Positions 41,272 to 49,420 of a stretch of DNA of 64,000 bases are shown one piece after another; position 1 is the stretch's first letter, and every line of letters starts with the position of its first letter. This DNA comes from Pullilachnospira sp963929535 (GTDB taxonomy: Bacteria > Bacillota > Clostridia > Lachnospirales > Lachnospiraceae). The position numbers were made by a program, and so were the translations under genes. The notes under the pieces were generated by a model. The model was not told the DNA's origin and did no database searches. It saw only the letters and a program-made list of their open reading frames with translations. Location: NCBI GenBank assembly GCA_963929535.1, contig CAWVIZ010000014.1, positions 186,001 through 250,000 of the forward strand, given 5' to 3'.

Positions 41272-42939
41272 ATGGATAAGAAATGGTGGAAGGAAAGCGT
41301 GGTCTATCAGATCTATCCCAGAAGCTTTAAAGACAGCAACGGAGATGGGATCGGAGATATCAACGGGATCACGGAGAAAATGGGGTATTTGAGAGAACTG
41401 GGAGTGGATGTGATCTGGTTGTCCCCTGTGTACCAATCTCCCAATGATGACAATGGGTATGACATCAGCGACTATCGGGCCATCATGAAGGAATTCGGAA
41501 CTATGGAGGATTTTGACCGGATGCTGGCGGCAGCTCATGAGCACGGTCTGAAGCTGGTGATGGATCTGGTGGTAAATCATACATCCGATGAACATCCCTG
41601 GTTTGCAGAGAGCAGGAAATCTGTGGATAATCCCTACAGGGATTACTATATCTGGCGTCCCGGAAAGGATGGAAGAGAACCCAACAACTGGGGATCCTGT
41701 TTTTCCGGTCCGGCCTGGAAATTCGATCCCAGGACAAATATGTACTATCTGCATCTGTTTTCGGAGAAACAGCCGGATCTTAACTGGGACAATCCCAGAG
41801 TACGCCATGAGATCTTTGATATGATGAACTGGTGGCTGGATAAAGGTGTGGACGGATTCCGGATGGATGTGATCAGTCTGATATCCAAGAAGCCGGATCT
41901 GCCGGACGGTCCGGTGGGGATCAACGGTTATGCCAGCTTCAATGAGCCGGCCAACGGCCCCCATGTCCATGAATATCTGAGGGAGATGCGGGAAAAAGTG
42001 CTGAACCGGAAGGAGACCATTACTGTGGGAGAATGTTCCGGCGTAACACTGGAAGAAGCAAAAAAATACGCTTCCAGCGATGGGAAAGAGCTGAACATGG
42101 TGTTCCAGTTTGAGCATATGGATGTGGATGCTGACGGCGATACCAAGTGGACTGACAAGAAGATGGATCTGCGGGAGATGAAAGCGGTACTGACCCGGTG
42201 GCAGAAAGGTCTGGAGGATATCGCATGGAACAGTCTGTTCTGGGAGAATCATGATCAGCCCCGTTCCGTATCCCGCTATGGGGATGACAGTCCCGGATAC
42301 CGGGAGGTGTCGGCCAAGATGCTGGCCACCTGTCTTCATATGATGCAGGGAACTCCGTACATCTATCAGGGAGAGGAACTGGGAATGACCAATGTGCCCT
42401 TTGCCTCTGTGGATCAGTTCCGGGATCTGGACAGCATTCGTGCATACCGGGAACTGGTGGAAGAGAAGAAGATATTTTCCCCGGAGGAAATGATGCGGTA
42501 TCTGCGCTATAAGAGCCGGGACAATGCCAGGACGCCCTTCCAGTGGGACGACAGTGAAAACGCCGGTTTTACCGCAGGAACTCCCTGGATCATGGTGAAT
42601 CCCAATTATAGGGAAATCAATGCCCGTGAGCAGATGAGACGGGAGGATTCTGTCTTCCGCTATTATCAGAAGCTGATCCGTCTTCGGAAGGAGAATGAGA
42701 TCATCGTGTACGGAACGTACGATCTGCTGCTTCCGGATTCCGAAGAAATTTATGCCTATACCCGGACGCTGGGAGAGGAGAAGCTCCTGGTGGTATGCAG
42801 TTTCAGCCGCGAGGAAACGGAATTTCGGATGCCGGAGGAATTTTTGTGGGGAAGCTGTCTGATCAGCAACTACTCCGGATTTCAGACAGAAAGAAACATG
42901 ACGCTGAAACCGTATGAAGCTTTTGTGCTGAAAAAGTAG
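41272..42939 (+). CDS. malL: Oligo-1,6-glucosidase / alpha-glucosidase, GH13
   Basis: 555 residues from the ATG at 41272, six bases after AAAGGAG; in-frame ATGs upstream lie in the terminator region. It begins WWKESVVYQIYPRSF, as GH13 subfamily 31 enzymes do. Catalytic residues: nucleophile D199 in DGFRMDVIS, acid/base E254 in TVGECSG, and D328 in ENHDQPR. The positions match the well-studied Bacillus oligo-1,6-glucosidase almost exactly. It releases glucose from isomaltose-type and related oligosaccharides. There is no signal peptide, so the substrate is imported first. Single-gene unit closed by a terminator. Confidence 0.92.
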   Translation: MDKKWWKESVVYQIYPRSFKDSNGDGIGDINGITEKMGYLRELGVDVIWLSPVYQSPNDDNGYDISDYRAIMKEFGTMEDFDRMLAAAHEHGLKLVMDLVVNHTSDEHPWFAESRKSVDNPYRDYYIWRPGKDGREPNNWGSCFSGPAWKFDPRTNMYYLHLFSEKQPDLNWDNPRVRHEIFDMMNWWLDKGVDGFRMDVISLISKKPDLPDGPVGINGYASFNEPANGPHVHEYLREMREKVLNRKETITVGECSGVTLEEAKKYASSDGKELNMVFQFEHMDVDADGDTKWTDKKMDLREMKAVLTRWQKGLEDIAWNSLFWENHDQPRSVSRYGDDSPGYREVSAKMLATCLHMMQGTPYIYQGEELGMTNVPFASVDQFRDLDSIRAYRELVEEKKIFSPEEMMRYLRYKSRDNARTPFQWDDSENAGFTAGTPWIMVNPNYREINAREQMRREDSVFRYYQKLIRLRKENEIIVYGTYDLLLPDSEEIYAYTRTLGEEKLLVVCSFSREETEFRMPEEFLWGSCLISNYSGFQTERNMTLKPYEAFVLKK

Positions 42940-42978
42940 GGGATCTCCAGCCTGCCGGCCAAACTGCCCCGGGAAGCG

Positions 42979-43042
42979 GAAAACCCGCAGTCATGCCGGG
43001 AGAGAAGGGAAAATCCCTTCTCCAGGCTGGCTGCGGGTTTTC
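42979..43042. terminator. Bidirectional terminator with nested hairpin
   Basis: GAAAACCCGCAG (42979-42990) pairs with CTGCGGGTTTTC (43031-43042). Inside, GAGAAGGGA pairs with TCCCTTCTC over AAA (43002-43022). It closes the alpha-glucosidase gene from the left and can stop transcription from the tRNA genes on the right, which also have a run of eight T (minus strand, 43078-43071). Confidence 0.82.
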
Positions 43043-43081
43043 AGGCTCAAAGGCCGGGAAAGCTGTCTGCAAAAAAAAGAG

Positions 43082-43165
43082 TGCAGGAAGTGGGACTTGA
43101 ACCCACACGATATTGCTACCACAGGCACCTGAAGCCTGCGCGTCTGCCAATTCCGCCATTCCTGC
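43082..43165 (-). tRNA. tRNA-Leu (CAG), third in transcript
   Basis: 84 bases. Acceptor stem GCAGGAA/TTCCTGC, discriminator A, D-loop AATTGGCAGACGCG, anticodon stem CAGGC/GCCTG with loop TTCAGGT (anticodon CAG), a long variable arm typical of leucine tRNA, and GGTTCAAGTCC in the T arm. Identical to the two copies upstream. CCA is not encoded. Confidence 0.97.
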
Positions 43166-43192
43166 ACAAGGTTAAATATTTAGTTGTATAAA

Positions 43193-43276
43193 TGCAGGAA
43201 GTGGGACTTGAACCCACACGATATTGCTACCACAGGCACCTGAAGCCTGCGCGTCTGCCAATTCCGCCATTCCTGC
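43193..43276 (-). tRNA. tRNA-Leu (CAG), second in transcript
   Basis: Identical 84-base copy with anticodon CAG. It is separated by 27 bases (AT-rich) from the next tRNA gene. Confidence 0.97.
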
Positions 43277-43302
43277 ATAAGGAAAATATTTGGTTGAAAG
43301 AG

Positions 43303-43386
43303 TGCAGGAAGTGGGACTTGAACCCACACGATATTGCTACCACAGGCACCTGAAGCCTGCGCGTCTGCCAATTCCGCCATTCCTGC
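43303..43386 (-). tRNA. tRNA-Leu (CAG), first in transcript
   Basis: Identical 84-base copy with anticodon CAG, closest to the promoter at 43436-43464. The copies repeat with a period of 110-111 bases, spacers included, so the array arose by tandem duplication. Confidence 0.97.
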
Positions 43387-43435
43387 ACAAGGAAATTTAT
43401 TCAATTGTCTGAGTTGCACCTCAGCGACAAACAAT

Positions 43436-43464
43436 ACTATACAAGATTCGGGAGAAAATGTCAA
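43436..43464 (-). promoter_or_regulatory. Promoter of the tRNA-Leu array
   Basis: On the minus strand a consensus TTGACA (43464-43459), a 17-bp spacer and TATAGT (43441-43436). A small CTGAG/CTCAG hairpin lies in the leader before the first tRNA. Confidence 0.88.
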
Positions 43465-43531
43465 CAGTTTTTTTGAAAAAATTAAAGTTCGTTCGGCGGC
43501 TCGGCCTTTCGGCTCTGTTTCCGTTAAAATT

Positions 43532-43660
43532 GCCACAGTTCAGCCTTCCGCTGTCCCCCCAGCCGCTCGCCCCATTTGCGGCGGGTTTTCCAGACCCGCA
43601 GACGCCGGGCTGCGAAGATCGCGGCCAGTGTGTCCGCATTGGTGACAGTGGGGCCGGAAG
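43532..43660. repeat. Decayed copy of the 143-bp element (copy G)
   Basis: It starts GCCACAGTTCAGCCTTCC and retains the order of the inner segments (CTGTCCC, CATTTGCGGCGGG, GGGCTGCG...CGCGGCC, GTGTGTCCGCAT, GTGACAGTG, GGCCGGAAG) with many substitutions. The right end is broken where copy D is inserted. It is the oldest-looking member in the window. Confidence 0.65.
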
Positions 43661-43669
43661 ACAGCAGCT

Positions 43670-43861
43670 GTAACAGTTCGGCCTTCCGGCTTCACTGTTA
43701 CAAATGCATGCACACAGGCTGCGCGAAACGCAGCCTGGCGCCCGCAGGTCTCGGGATCCCGCTGCAAATGCAGCGGGATCTACACTCCGTTTCGGTCGGC
43801 GCTAACCGTGTGACACTGGCACACAGCGCCCTCGCGGGACAGTTGAAGGCTGAACTGTAAC
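43670..43861. mobile_element. Enlarged MITE-like element, copy D, carrying a hairpin-repeat unit
   Basis: Ends GTAACAGTTCGGCCTTCC and GAAGGCTGAACTGTAAC; flanked by the 8-bp duplication CAGCAGCT (43662-43669 and 43862-43869). It has 192 bases: the 143-bp plan plus 49. The extra part (about 43780-43830) contains GGTCGGCGCTAACCGTGTG and GGCACACAGCGCC, one unit of the 51-bp hairpin family seen at 50421 and 57451. Confidence 0.85.
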
Positions 43862-43895
43862 CAGCAGCTGCTTAAATTAATTTTAAAATCCCCTA

Positions 43896-43924
43896 TTGAA
43901 ATAGGAAATACTTTGTGATAAAAT
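43896..43924 (+). promoter_or_regulatory. carAB promoter
   Basis: TTGAAA (43896-43901), a 17-bp spacer, then TAAAAT (43919-43924). The leader to the carA ATG is about 95 bases. Confidence 0.72.
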
Positions 43925-43940
43925 TTTTAAGATTACGCAA

Positions 43941-43998
43941 GGGGGAGTAGTTTCACAGGAAATTTCTCCCTTTTCGTATGCAAGGGGAGGCATATTCC
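43941..43998 (+). promoter_or_regulatory. Possible attenuator in the carA leader
   Basis: GGGGGAG (43941-43947) can pair with CTCCC (43966-43970), which is followed by TTTT, a terminator-like form. The same CTCCC can instead pair with GGGGAG downstream (43984-43989), and GGGGA can also pair with TTCCC further on. GCAAGGGGGAG and GCAAGGGGAGG form a direct repeat. No PyrR-binding consensus is seen. Confidence 0.4.
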
Positions 43999-44023
43999 CG
44001 ATAACGAAAGAAAGGAAAAAGGA

Positions 44024-45100
44024 ATGATGAAAGCTTTTTTGATTCTTGAGGACGGACACGTGTTTACAGGGACCAGCATCGGTTCCAGAAAAGAAGTCAT
44101 CAGCGAGATTGTCTTCAACACCTCCATGACAGGCTATCTGGAAGTGCTGACAGACCCTTCCTATGCAGGGCAGGCCGTCTGCATGACGTATCCGCTGATC
44201 GGAAATTATGGTATCTGTTACGAAGATGCGGAGTCTCTGAGACCGTGGCCGGACGGATATATCGTAAGAGAGCTGTCCAGAACGCCCAGCAACTTCCGGT
44301 GTGAGGATACCATCCAGAATTTTCTGAAGCGGTTTGATATCCCGGGGATCGCCGGGATCGATACCAGGGCCCTGACCAGGATCCTCCGGGAGAAGGGTAC
44401 CATGAACGGTATGATCACCACCGATGAGAACTATGATCTGGATTCGATCATTCCCAGACTGAAAGCATATACCACCGGAAAAGTGGTGGAGAAGGTCACC
44501 TGTACCGAAAAACGGGTGCTGAAGGGCGAAGGGAAAAAAGTGGCGCTGATGGATTTCGGGGCGAAGAACAATATCGCCAGATCCCTGAATGAGAGAGGCT
44601 GCCAGGTAACCATTTACCCTGCGTCCACTTCGGCGGAGGAGATCTTAAAAGACGCGCCTGACGGGATCATGCTCAGCAACGGCCCGGGAGATCCCAAGGA
44701 GTGTACCGGTATCATTCAGGAGATCCGGAAGCTGTATGAGTCGGATGTGCCCATCTTCGCCATCTGCCTGGGACATCAGCTGATGGCCCTGGCCACGGGA
44801 GCGGACACACATAAGATGAAGTACGGTCACAGAGGAGGCAACCATCCGGTGAAGGATCTGGAGACGGGCAGGGTGTATATTTCCTCCCAGAACCATGGAT
44901 ATGTGGTGGATACGGATAAGCTGGATCCGGCCGTTGCGGTTCCTGCTTTTGTAAATGTCAACGACGGGACCAACGAGGGACTGAAATACACCGGGAAGAA
45001 CATTTTCACAGTGCAGTTCCATCCGGAGGCATGCCCGGGACCGCGGGATTCCGGATATCTGTTTGACCGGTTTATCAAAATGATGGGAGGGGAAGAATAA
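44024..45100 (+). CDS. carA: Carbamoyl-phosphate synthase small subunit
   Basis: 358 residues. It hydrolyses glutamine and passes ammonia through a tunnel to CarB. The N-terminal domain begins KAFLILEDGHVFTG; the class I glutaminase domain has the nucleophile C248 in AICLGHQLMALA and the His-Glu pair in VQFHPEACPGP. ATG at 44024 or 44027 (ATGATG), behind AAAGGAAAAAGGA. Its stop overlaps the carB start (TAATG at 45098), so the subunits are made in coupled fashion. Carbamoyl phosphate serves pyrimidine and arginine synthesis. Confidence 0.97.
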   Translation: MMKAFLILEDGHVFTGTSIGSRKEVISEIVFNTSMTGYLEVLTDPSYAGQAVCMTYPLIGNYGICYEDAESLRPWPDGYIVRELSRTPSNFRCEDTIQNFLKRFDIPGIAGIDTRALTRILREKGTMNGMITTDENYDLDSIIPRLKAYTTGKVVEKVTCTEKRVLKGEGKKVALMDFGAKNNIARSLNERGCQVTIYPASTSAEEILKDAPDGIMLSNGPGDPKECTGIIQEIRKLYESDVPIFAICLGHQLMALATGADTHKMKYGHRGGNHPVKDLETGRVYISSQNHGYVVDTDKLDPAVAVPAFVNVNDGTNEGLKYTGKNIFTVQFHPEACPGPRDSGYLFDRFIKMMGGEE

Positions 45101-48100
45101 TGCCGAGAAATCCAGAGATCAAAAAAGTACTGATGATAGGATCAGGTCCGATCGTCATCGGCCAGGCTGCCGAGTTTGACTATGCGGGAACCCAGGCCTG
45201 CCGCTCTCTGAAGGAAGAGGGAGTGGAGGTGGTCCTGCTGAACTCCAACCCTGCCACCATCATGACGGATAAGGATATTGCGGACCGGGTGTACATCGAA
45301 CCGCTTACTGTGGAGGTGGTGGAGCAGCTGATCCTGAAGGAAAAGCCTGACAGCGTGCTGCCCACCCTGGGAGGCCAGGCAGGACTGAACCTGGCCATGG
45401 AGCTGGAGGAGAGAGGATTCTTAAAGGAGCACAACGTTCGCCTGATCGGAACCACTTCCCAGACCATCAAGAAAGCGGAGGACCGCCAGGAGTTCAAGGA
45501 TACTATGGAGAAGATCGGTGAGCCGGTGGCGGCCTCCCTGGTGGTGCATACGGTGGAGGAAGGAATCGCGTTTACCAATACCATCGGCTATCCGGTTGTG
45601 CTGCGTCCGGCGTATACCCTGGGAGGCAGCGGCGGCGGAATTGCCTATAACGAGGAGCAGCTGATGGAGATCCTGGAGAACGGACTGCGTCTGTCCCGGG
45701 TGGGAGAGGTGCTGGTGGAACGCTGCATCGCCGGATGGAAGGAAATCGAGTATGAGGTGATGCGGGACGGAGCAGGCAACTGCATCACCGTCTGCAACAT
45801 GGAGAATATTGACCCGGTGGGCGTGCACACCGGAGACAGCATCGTAGTGGCTCCTTCTCAGACACTGGGGGATAAGGAATACCAGATGCTGAGAACATCG
45901 GCGCTGAACATCATTACGGAGCTGGGGATCACAGGAGGCTGCAATGTACAGTATGCTCTGAATCCGGACAGCTTTGAGTACTGTGTCATCGAGGTAAACC
46001 CCCGGGTATCCCGTTCCTCTGCTCTGGCCAGCAAGGCTACCGGATATCCCATTGCCAAGGTGGCGGCCAAGATCGCGCTGGGCTATACCCTGGATGAGAT
46101 TCCCAATGCCATCACGGGGAAGACGTACGCCAGCTTTGAACCCATGCTGGATTACTGTGTGGTGAAGATCCCCCGGCTGCCTTTTGACAAGTTTATCAGC
46201 GCCAAGAGAACACTGACCACCCAGATGAAGGCCACCGGAGAGGTGATGAGCATCTGCAGCAATTTCGAGGGCGCTCTGATGAAGGCCATCCGTTCCCTGG
46301 AGCAGCATGTGGACAGCCTGATGTCTTATGATTTTACGGGACTGTCCAGGGAGGAGCTTCTGGAGGAGCTGGCCATTGTGGACGATATGCGGATCTGGAG
46401 GATCGCTGAGGCTGTCCGCAAGGGCATTTCCTTTGAGAAGATCCATGAGATCACCAGGATTGACCTGTGGTTTATCGACAAGATCGCCATTCTGGTGGAG
46501 ATGGAGCAGGCGCTGAAAACCCAGGAGCTTACCCAGGAGCTTTTAAGAGAGGCGAAACGGATGGAATTTCCGGATTATCTGATCGGAAAGCTTTGCGGAA
46601 AGACAGAGGAAGAGATCAAAGAGCTGCGGATGAAGTATCAGATCACGGCGGCCTATAAGATGGTAGACACCTGCGCTGCGGAATTTGCGGCCACTACTCC
46701 GTATTACTATTCCGTGTACGGCGGGGAAAATGAGGCGGTTTCCGATACCAAAAAGAAAAAGGTGCTGGTTCTGGGATCCGGTCCCATCCGTATCGGCCAG
46801 GGAATCGAGTTTGACTTCTGCTCCGTGCACTGTACCTGGGCTTTCGCAAAGGAAGGCTACGAGACGATTATCATCAACAACAACCCGGAGACGGTGAGCA
46901 CGGACTTTGATATCGCCGATAAACTGTATTTTGAACCGCTGACTCCGGAAGATGTGGAGAACGTGGTGAATGTGGAAAAACCGGACGGAGCCGTAGTGCA
47001 GTTCGGAGGCCAGACTGCCATCAAACTGACGGAGGCTCTGATGAAGATGGGCGTCCCCATTCTGGGAACTTCTGCCGAGAACGTGGATGCTGCCGAAGAC
47101 AGGGAGCTGTTTGATAAGATCCTGGAGCAGTGCCGGATTCCCCGTCCCAAGGGAAAGACGGTGTATACGGCAGGGGAAGCTATCCGGGCAGCCAATGAAC
47201 TGGGATATCCGGTTCTGGTGCGCCCCTCTTATGTACTGGGCGGCCAGGGAATGCAGATCGCCATCAACGATGAGGATGTGGACAAATACATCGGCATTAT
47301 CAACCGGATCGCTCAGGAGCATCCCATCCTGGTGGATAAGTATCTGATGGGAAAGGAAATCGAGGTGGATGCCGTATGCGACGGGGAGGATATCGTGATC
47401 CCCGGAATCATGGAGCATATCGAGAGGGCAGGGATCCATTCCGGAGACAGTATCTCCGTTTATCCGGCCCAGACCATCAGTGAAAGCGCCAAGAAGACCA
47501 TTGAGGAGTATACCCGCCGTCTGGCCAGGGCCCTCCATGTGGTGGGAATGATCAATATCCAGTTTATCGTCTGCGGCGAGGATGTCTACGTGATCGAGGT
47601 CAATCCCCGTTCCAGCCGTACAGTTCCCTATATCAGCAAGGTGACAGGAATCCCCATTGTTCCTCTGGCGGCCAAAGCCATTATGGGCTATAAGCTGAAG
47701 GATTTGGGGTATACTCCGGGACTGCAGCCGGAGGCCAAATATTTTGCCGTGAAGATGCCGGTATTCTCCTTTGAGAAGATCCGGGGGGCCGATGTAAGTC
47801 TGGGGCCGGAGATGAAGTCCACCGGCGAATGCCTGGGCATTGCGGATACCTTTAACGAGGCTCTTTACAAGGCGTTTCTGGGAGCGGGCATCAATCTGCC
47901 GAAGCATAAGAATATGATCATCACGGTACGGGATGAGGATAAACAGGACGCGGTGGGGATCGCCCAGCGGTTTGAGGCTCTTGGCTACAGGATCTACGCT
48001 ACCCTGAATACCGCCAAGGTGCTGAAGGAGAACGGTGTGCAGGCCATCCGCACCAACAAGCTGGAACAGCCGTCCCCCAACCTGATGGACCTGCTGCTGG

Positions 48101-48297
48101 GACACAAGATCGATCTGGTGATCGATACGCCTTCTCAGGGTGTGGAGCATGCGAAGGATGGATTCCTGATCCGGAGAAATGCCATTGAGACGGGAGTGAA
48201 TGTGCTCACCTCTCTGGATACGGCAAATGCCCTGGTTACCAGCCTGGAAAATACGGATCTGAACAGACTGACACTGATTGACATTGCGAAGATCTGA
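45100..48297 (+). CDS. carB: Carbamoyl-phosphate synthase large subunit
   Basis: 1,065 residues, full length. Two homologous ATP-grasp halves: VLMIGSGPIVIGQAAEFDYAG near the N-terminus and VLVLGSGPIRIGQGIEFDF at about 555. The first makes carboxyphosphate and carbamate, the second phosphorylates carbamate. Nucleotide loops are RPAYTLGGSGGG and RPSYVLGGQGM. The C-terminal 130 residues form the MGS-like regulatory domain (IAQRFEALGYRIYATLNTAKVL), where UMP and other effectors bind. Follows carA with one base of overlap. Confidence 0.97.
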   Translation: MPRNPEIKKVLMIGSGPIVIGQAAEFDYAGTQACRSLKEEGVEVVLLNSNPATIMTDKDIADRVYIEPLTVEVVEQLILKEKPDSVLPTLGGQAGLNLAMELEERGFLKEHNVRLIGTTSQTIKKAEDRQEFKDTMEKIGEPVAASLVVHTVEEGIAFTNTIGYPVVLRPAYTLGGSGGGIAYNEEQLMEILENGLRLSRVGEVLVERCIAGWKEIEYEVMRDGAGNCITVCNMENIDPVGVHTGDSIVVAPSQTLGDKEYQMLRTSALNIITELGITGGCNVQYALNPDSFEYCVIEVNPRVSRSSALASKATGYPIAKVAAKIALGYTLDEIPNAITGKTYASFEPMLDYCVVKIPRLPFDKFISAKRTLTTQMKATGEVMSICSNFEGALMKAIRSLEQHVDSLMSYDFTGLSREELLEELAIVDDMRIWRIAEAVRKGISFEKIHEITRIDLWFIDKIAILVEMEQALKTQELTQELLREAKRMEFPDYLIGKLCGKTEEEIKELRMKYQITAAYKMVDTCAAEFAATTPYYYSVYGGENEAVSDTKKKKVLVLGSGPIRIGQGIEFDFCSVHCTWAFAKEGYETIIINNNPETVSTDFDIADKLYFEPLTPEDVENVVNVEKPDGAVVQFGGQTAIKLTEALMKMGVPILGTSAENVDAAEDRELFDKILEQCRIPRPKGKTVYTAGEAIRAANELGYPVLVRPSYVLGGQGMQIAINDEDVDKYIGIINRIAQEHPILVDKYLMGKEIEVDAVCDGEDIVIPGIMEHIERAGIHSGDSISVYPAQTISESAKKTIEEYTRRLARALHVVGMINIQFIVCGEDVYVIEVNPRSSRTVPYISKVTGIPIVPLAAKAIMGYKLKDLGYTPGLQPEAKYFAVKMPVFSFEKIRGADVSLGPEMKSTGECLGIADTFNEALYKAFLGAGINLPKHKNMIITVRDEDKQDAVGIAQRFEALGYRIYATLNTAKVLKENGVQAIRTNKLEQPSPNLMDLLLGHKIDLVIDTPSQGVEHAKDGFLIRRNAIETGVNVLTSLDTANALVTSLENTDLNRLTLIDIAKI

Positions 48298-48304
48298 GTC
48301 TGCC

Positions 48305-48375
48305 GGGATGCCGTATGAGTGAAGAGCCGGGCCTTTCACTGCCCGGTAAGGGCGCTGTATGCCGGGCGGCATCCC
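48305..48375. other. Nested stem-loop between carB and uppP
   Basis: GGGATGCCG (48305-48313) pairs with CGGCATCCC (48367-48375). Inside, CCGGGC (48327-48332) pairs with GCCCGG (48341-48346). No T-run follows, so it is not an ordinary terminator. It could be a processing site or a decayed repeat. Confidence 0.45.
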
Positions 48376-48396
48376 TGCAGCCGGGGGAGGAAATAG

Positions 48397-49296
48397 ATGG
48401 ATATTTTGGAATTTTTAAAGGTTGTATTTTTTGGAATCGTGGAGGGGATCACGGAATGGCTCCCCATCAGCAGTACCGGTCATATGATCCTGGTGGACGA
48501 ATTCGTGAAGCTGAATGTGACCAAAGATTTCTGGGATATGTTCCTGGTGGTGATCCAGCTGGGAGCGGTACTGGCTGTGGTGGTCCTGGATTTTAAAAAG
48601 CTGTGGCCCTTCCACCGCAATGATCCGGACCGGGAAAGCAACTGGAAGTATATCAGCCAGAATGCCAGGCTGGCAAAGCTGCAGGGCTTTGCGGATAAAT
48701 ACGTGAACATGAGCAAGATCGTGCTTTGGATGAAGATCCTGGTATCCTGCGTTCCGGCCATCATCATCGGTCTGCCCTTCAATGACTGGATCGAAGCTCA
48801 TCTGAACAACTATTGGGTGGTATCCGTGATGCTGATCGTCTACGGTGTGCTTTTTATCGTGATCGAGCGGTATAACAAGACCAGGACTCCCCAGGCTGTG
48901 CGGCTGGGAGAGATTACCTTTAAGGATGCGATGCTGATCGGCATTTTCCAGGTACTGGCCATTGTTCCCGGAACCTCCCGGTCTGGAGCCACCATTGTGG
49001 GCGGCATTCTGATCGGTATGAGCAGGAAGCTGGCTGCCGAGTATACCTTCTTCCTGGCGATCCCGGTGATGTTCGGAGCCAGTCTGCTGAAGGTGGTCAA
49101 GTTTGGCTTCAGTTTTACGGGAACAGAGGTGGCGATCCTGCTTGTGGGGATGGCGGTAGCTTTTGGCGTATCCATCCTGGCCATCAAGTTCCTGATGAGT
49201 TACATCAAAAAGCATGATTTTACGGTATTCGGCTGGTACCGGATCGTACTGGGTATCCTGGTACTGGGGTACTTCCTGACATTTGGACGAAGCTGA
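48397..49296 (+). CDS. uppP: Undecaprenyl-diphosphatase
   Basis: 299 residues, eight membrane helices. It dephosphorylates undecaprenyl pyrophosphate so the lipid carrier can be reused for peptidoglycan and surface glycan; it also confers bacitracin tolerance. Family motifs: EGITEWLPISSTGHM (about 17-31, with catalytic Glu and the ISSTGH loop) and PGTSRSGATIVGG (about 191-203). The carrier it recycles is the one used by the initiating transferase and GT2 enzymes of the glycan locus. A GGGGGAGG site precedes the ATG. Confidence 0.96.
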   Translation: MDILEFLKVVFFGIVEGITEWLPISSTGHMILVDEFVKLNVTKDFWDMFLVVIQLGAVLAVVVLDFKKLWPFHRNDPDRESNWKYISQNARLAKLQGFADKYVNMSKIVLWMKILVSCVPAIIIGLPFNDWIEAHLNNYWVVSVMLIVYGVLFIVIERYNKTRTPQAVRLGEITFKDAMLIGIFQVLAIVPGTSRSGATIVGGILIGMSRKLAAEYTFFLAIPVMFGASLLKVVKFGFSFTGTEVAILLVGMAVAFGVSILAIKFLMSYIKKHDFTVFGWYRIVLGILVLGYFLTFGRS

Positions 49297-49324
49297 TGAT
49301 CAGAAAAGAAACAGCGGTTCTGCT

Positions 49325-49363
49325 TTCCGTCCCGCAGGCCATCGTATGGCGGTGAAGACGGAA
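49325..49363. other. Nested stem-loop in the arcC leader
   Basis: TTCCGTC (49325-49331) pairs with GACGGAA (49357-49363) and encloses GCCAT/ATGGC (49338-49342 with 49346-49350). It lies between uppP and arcC, with no T-run. Function unknown. Confidence 0.4.
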
Positions 49364-49420
49364 GGCCCGACTGCTGTGAAGTGAACAGGCGGCGCGATAC
49401 GCTGCAGAAAGAAGGTATTT

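Noticed and set aside
43925..44023. PyrR-type attenuator or T-box in front of carA
   Set aside because: No PyrR-binding consensus and no T-box sequence; only a generic alternative pairing is present.
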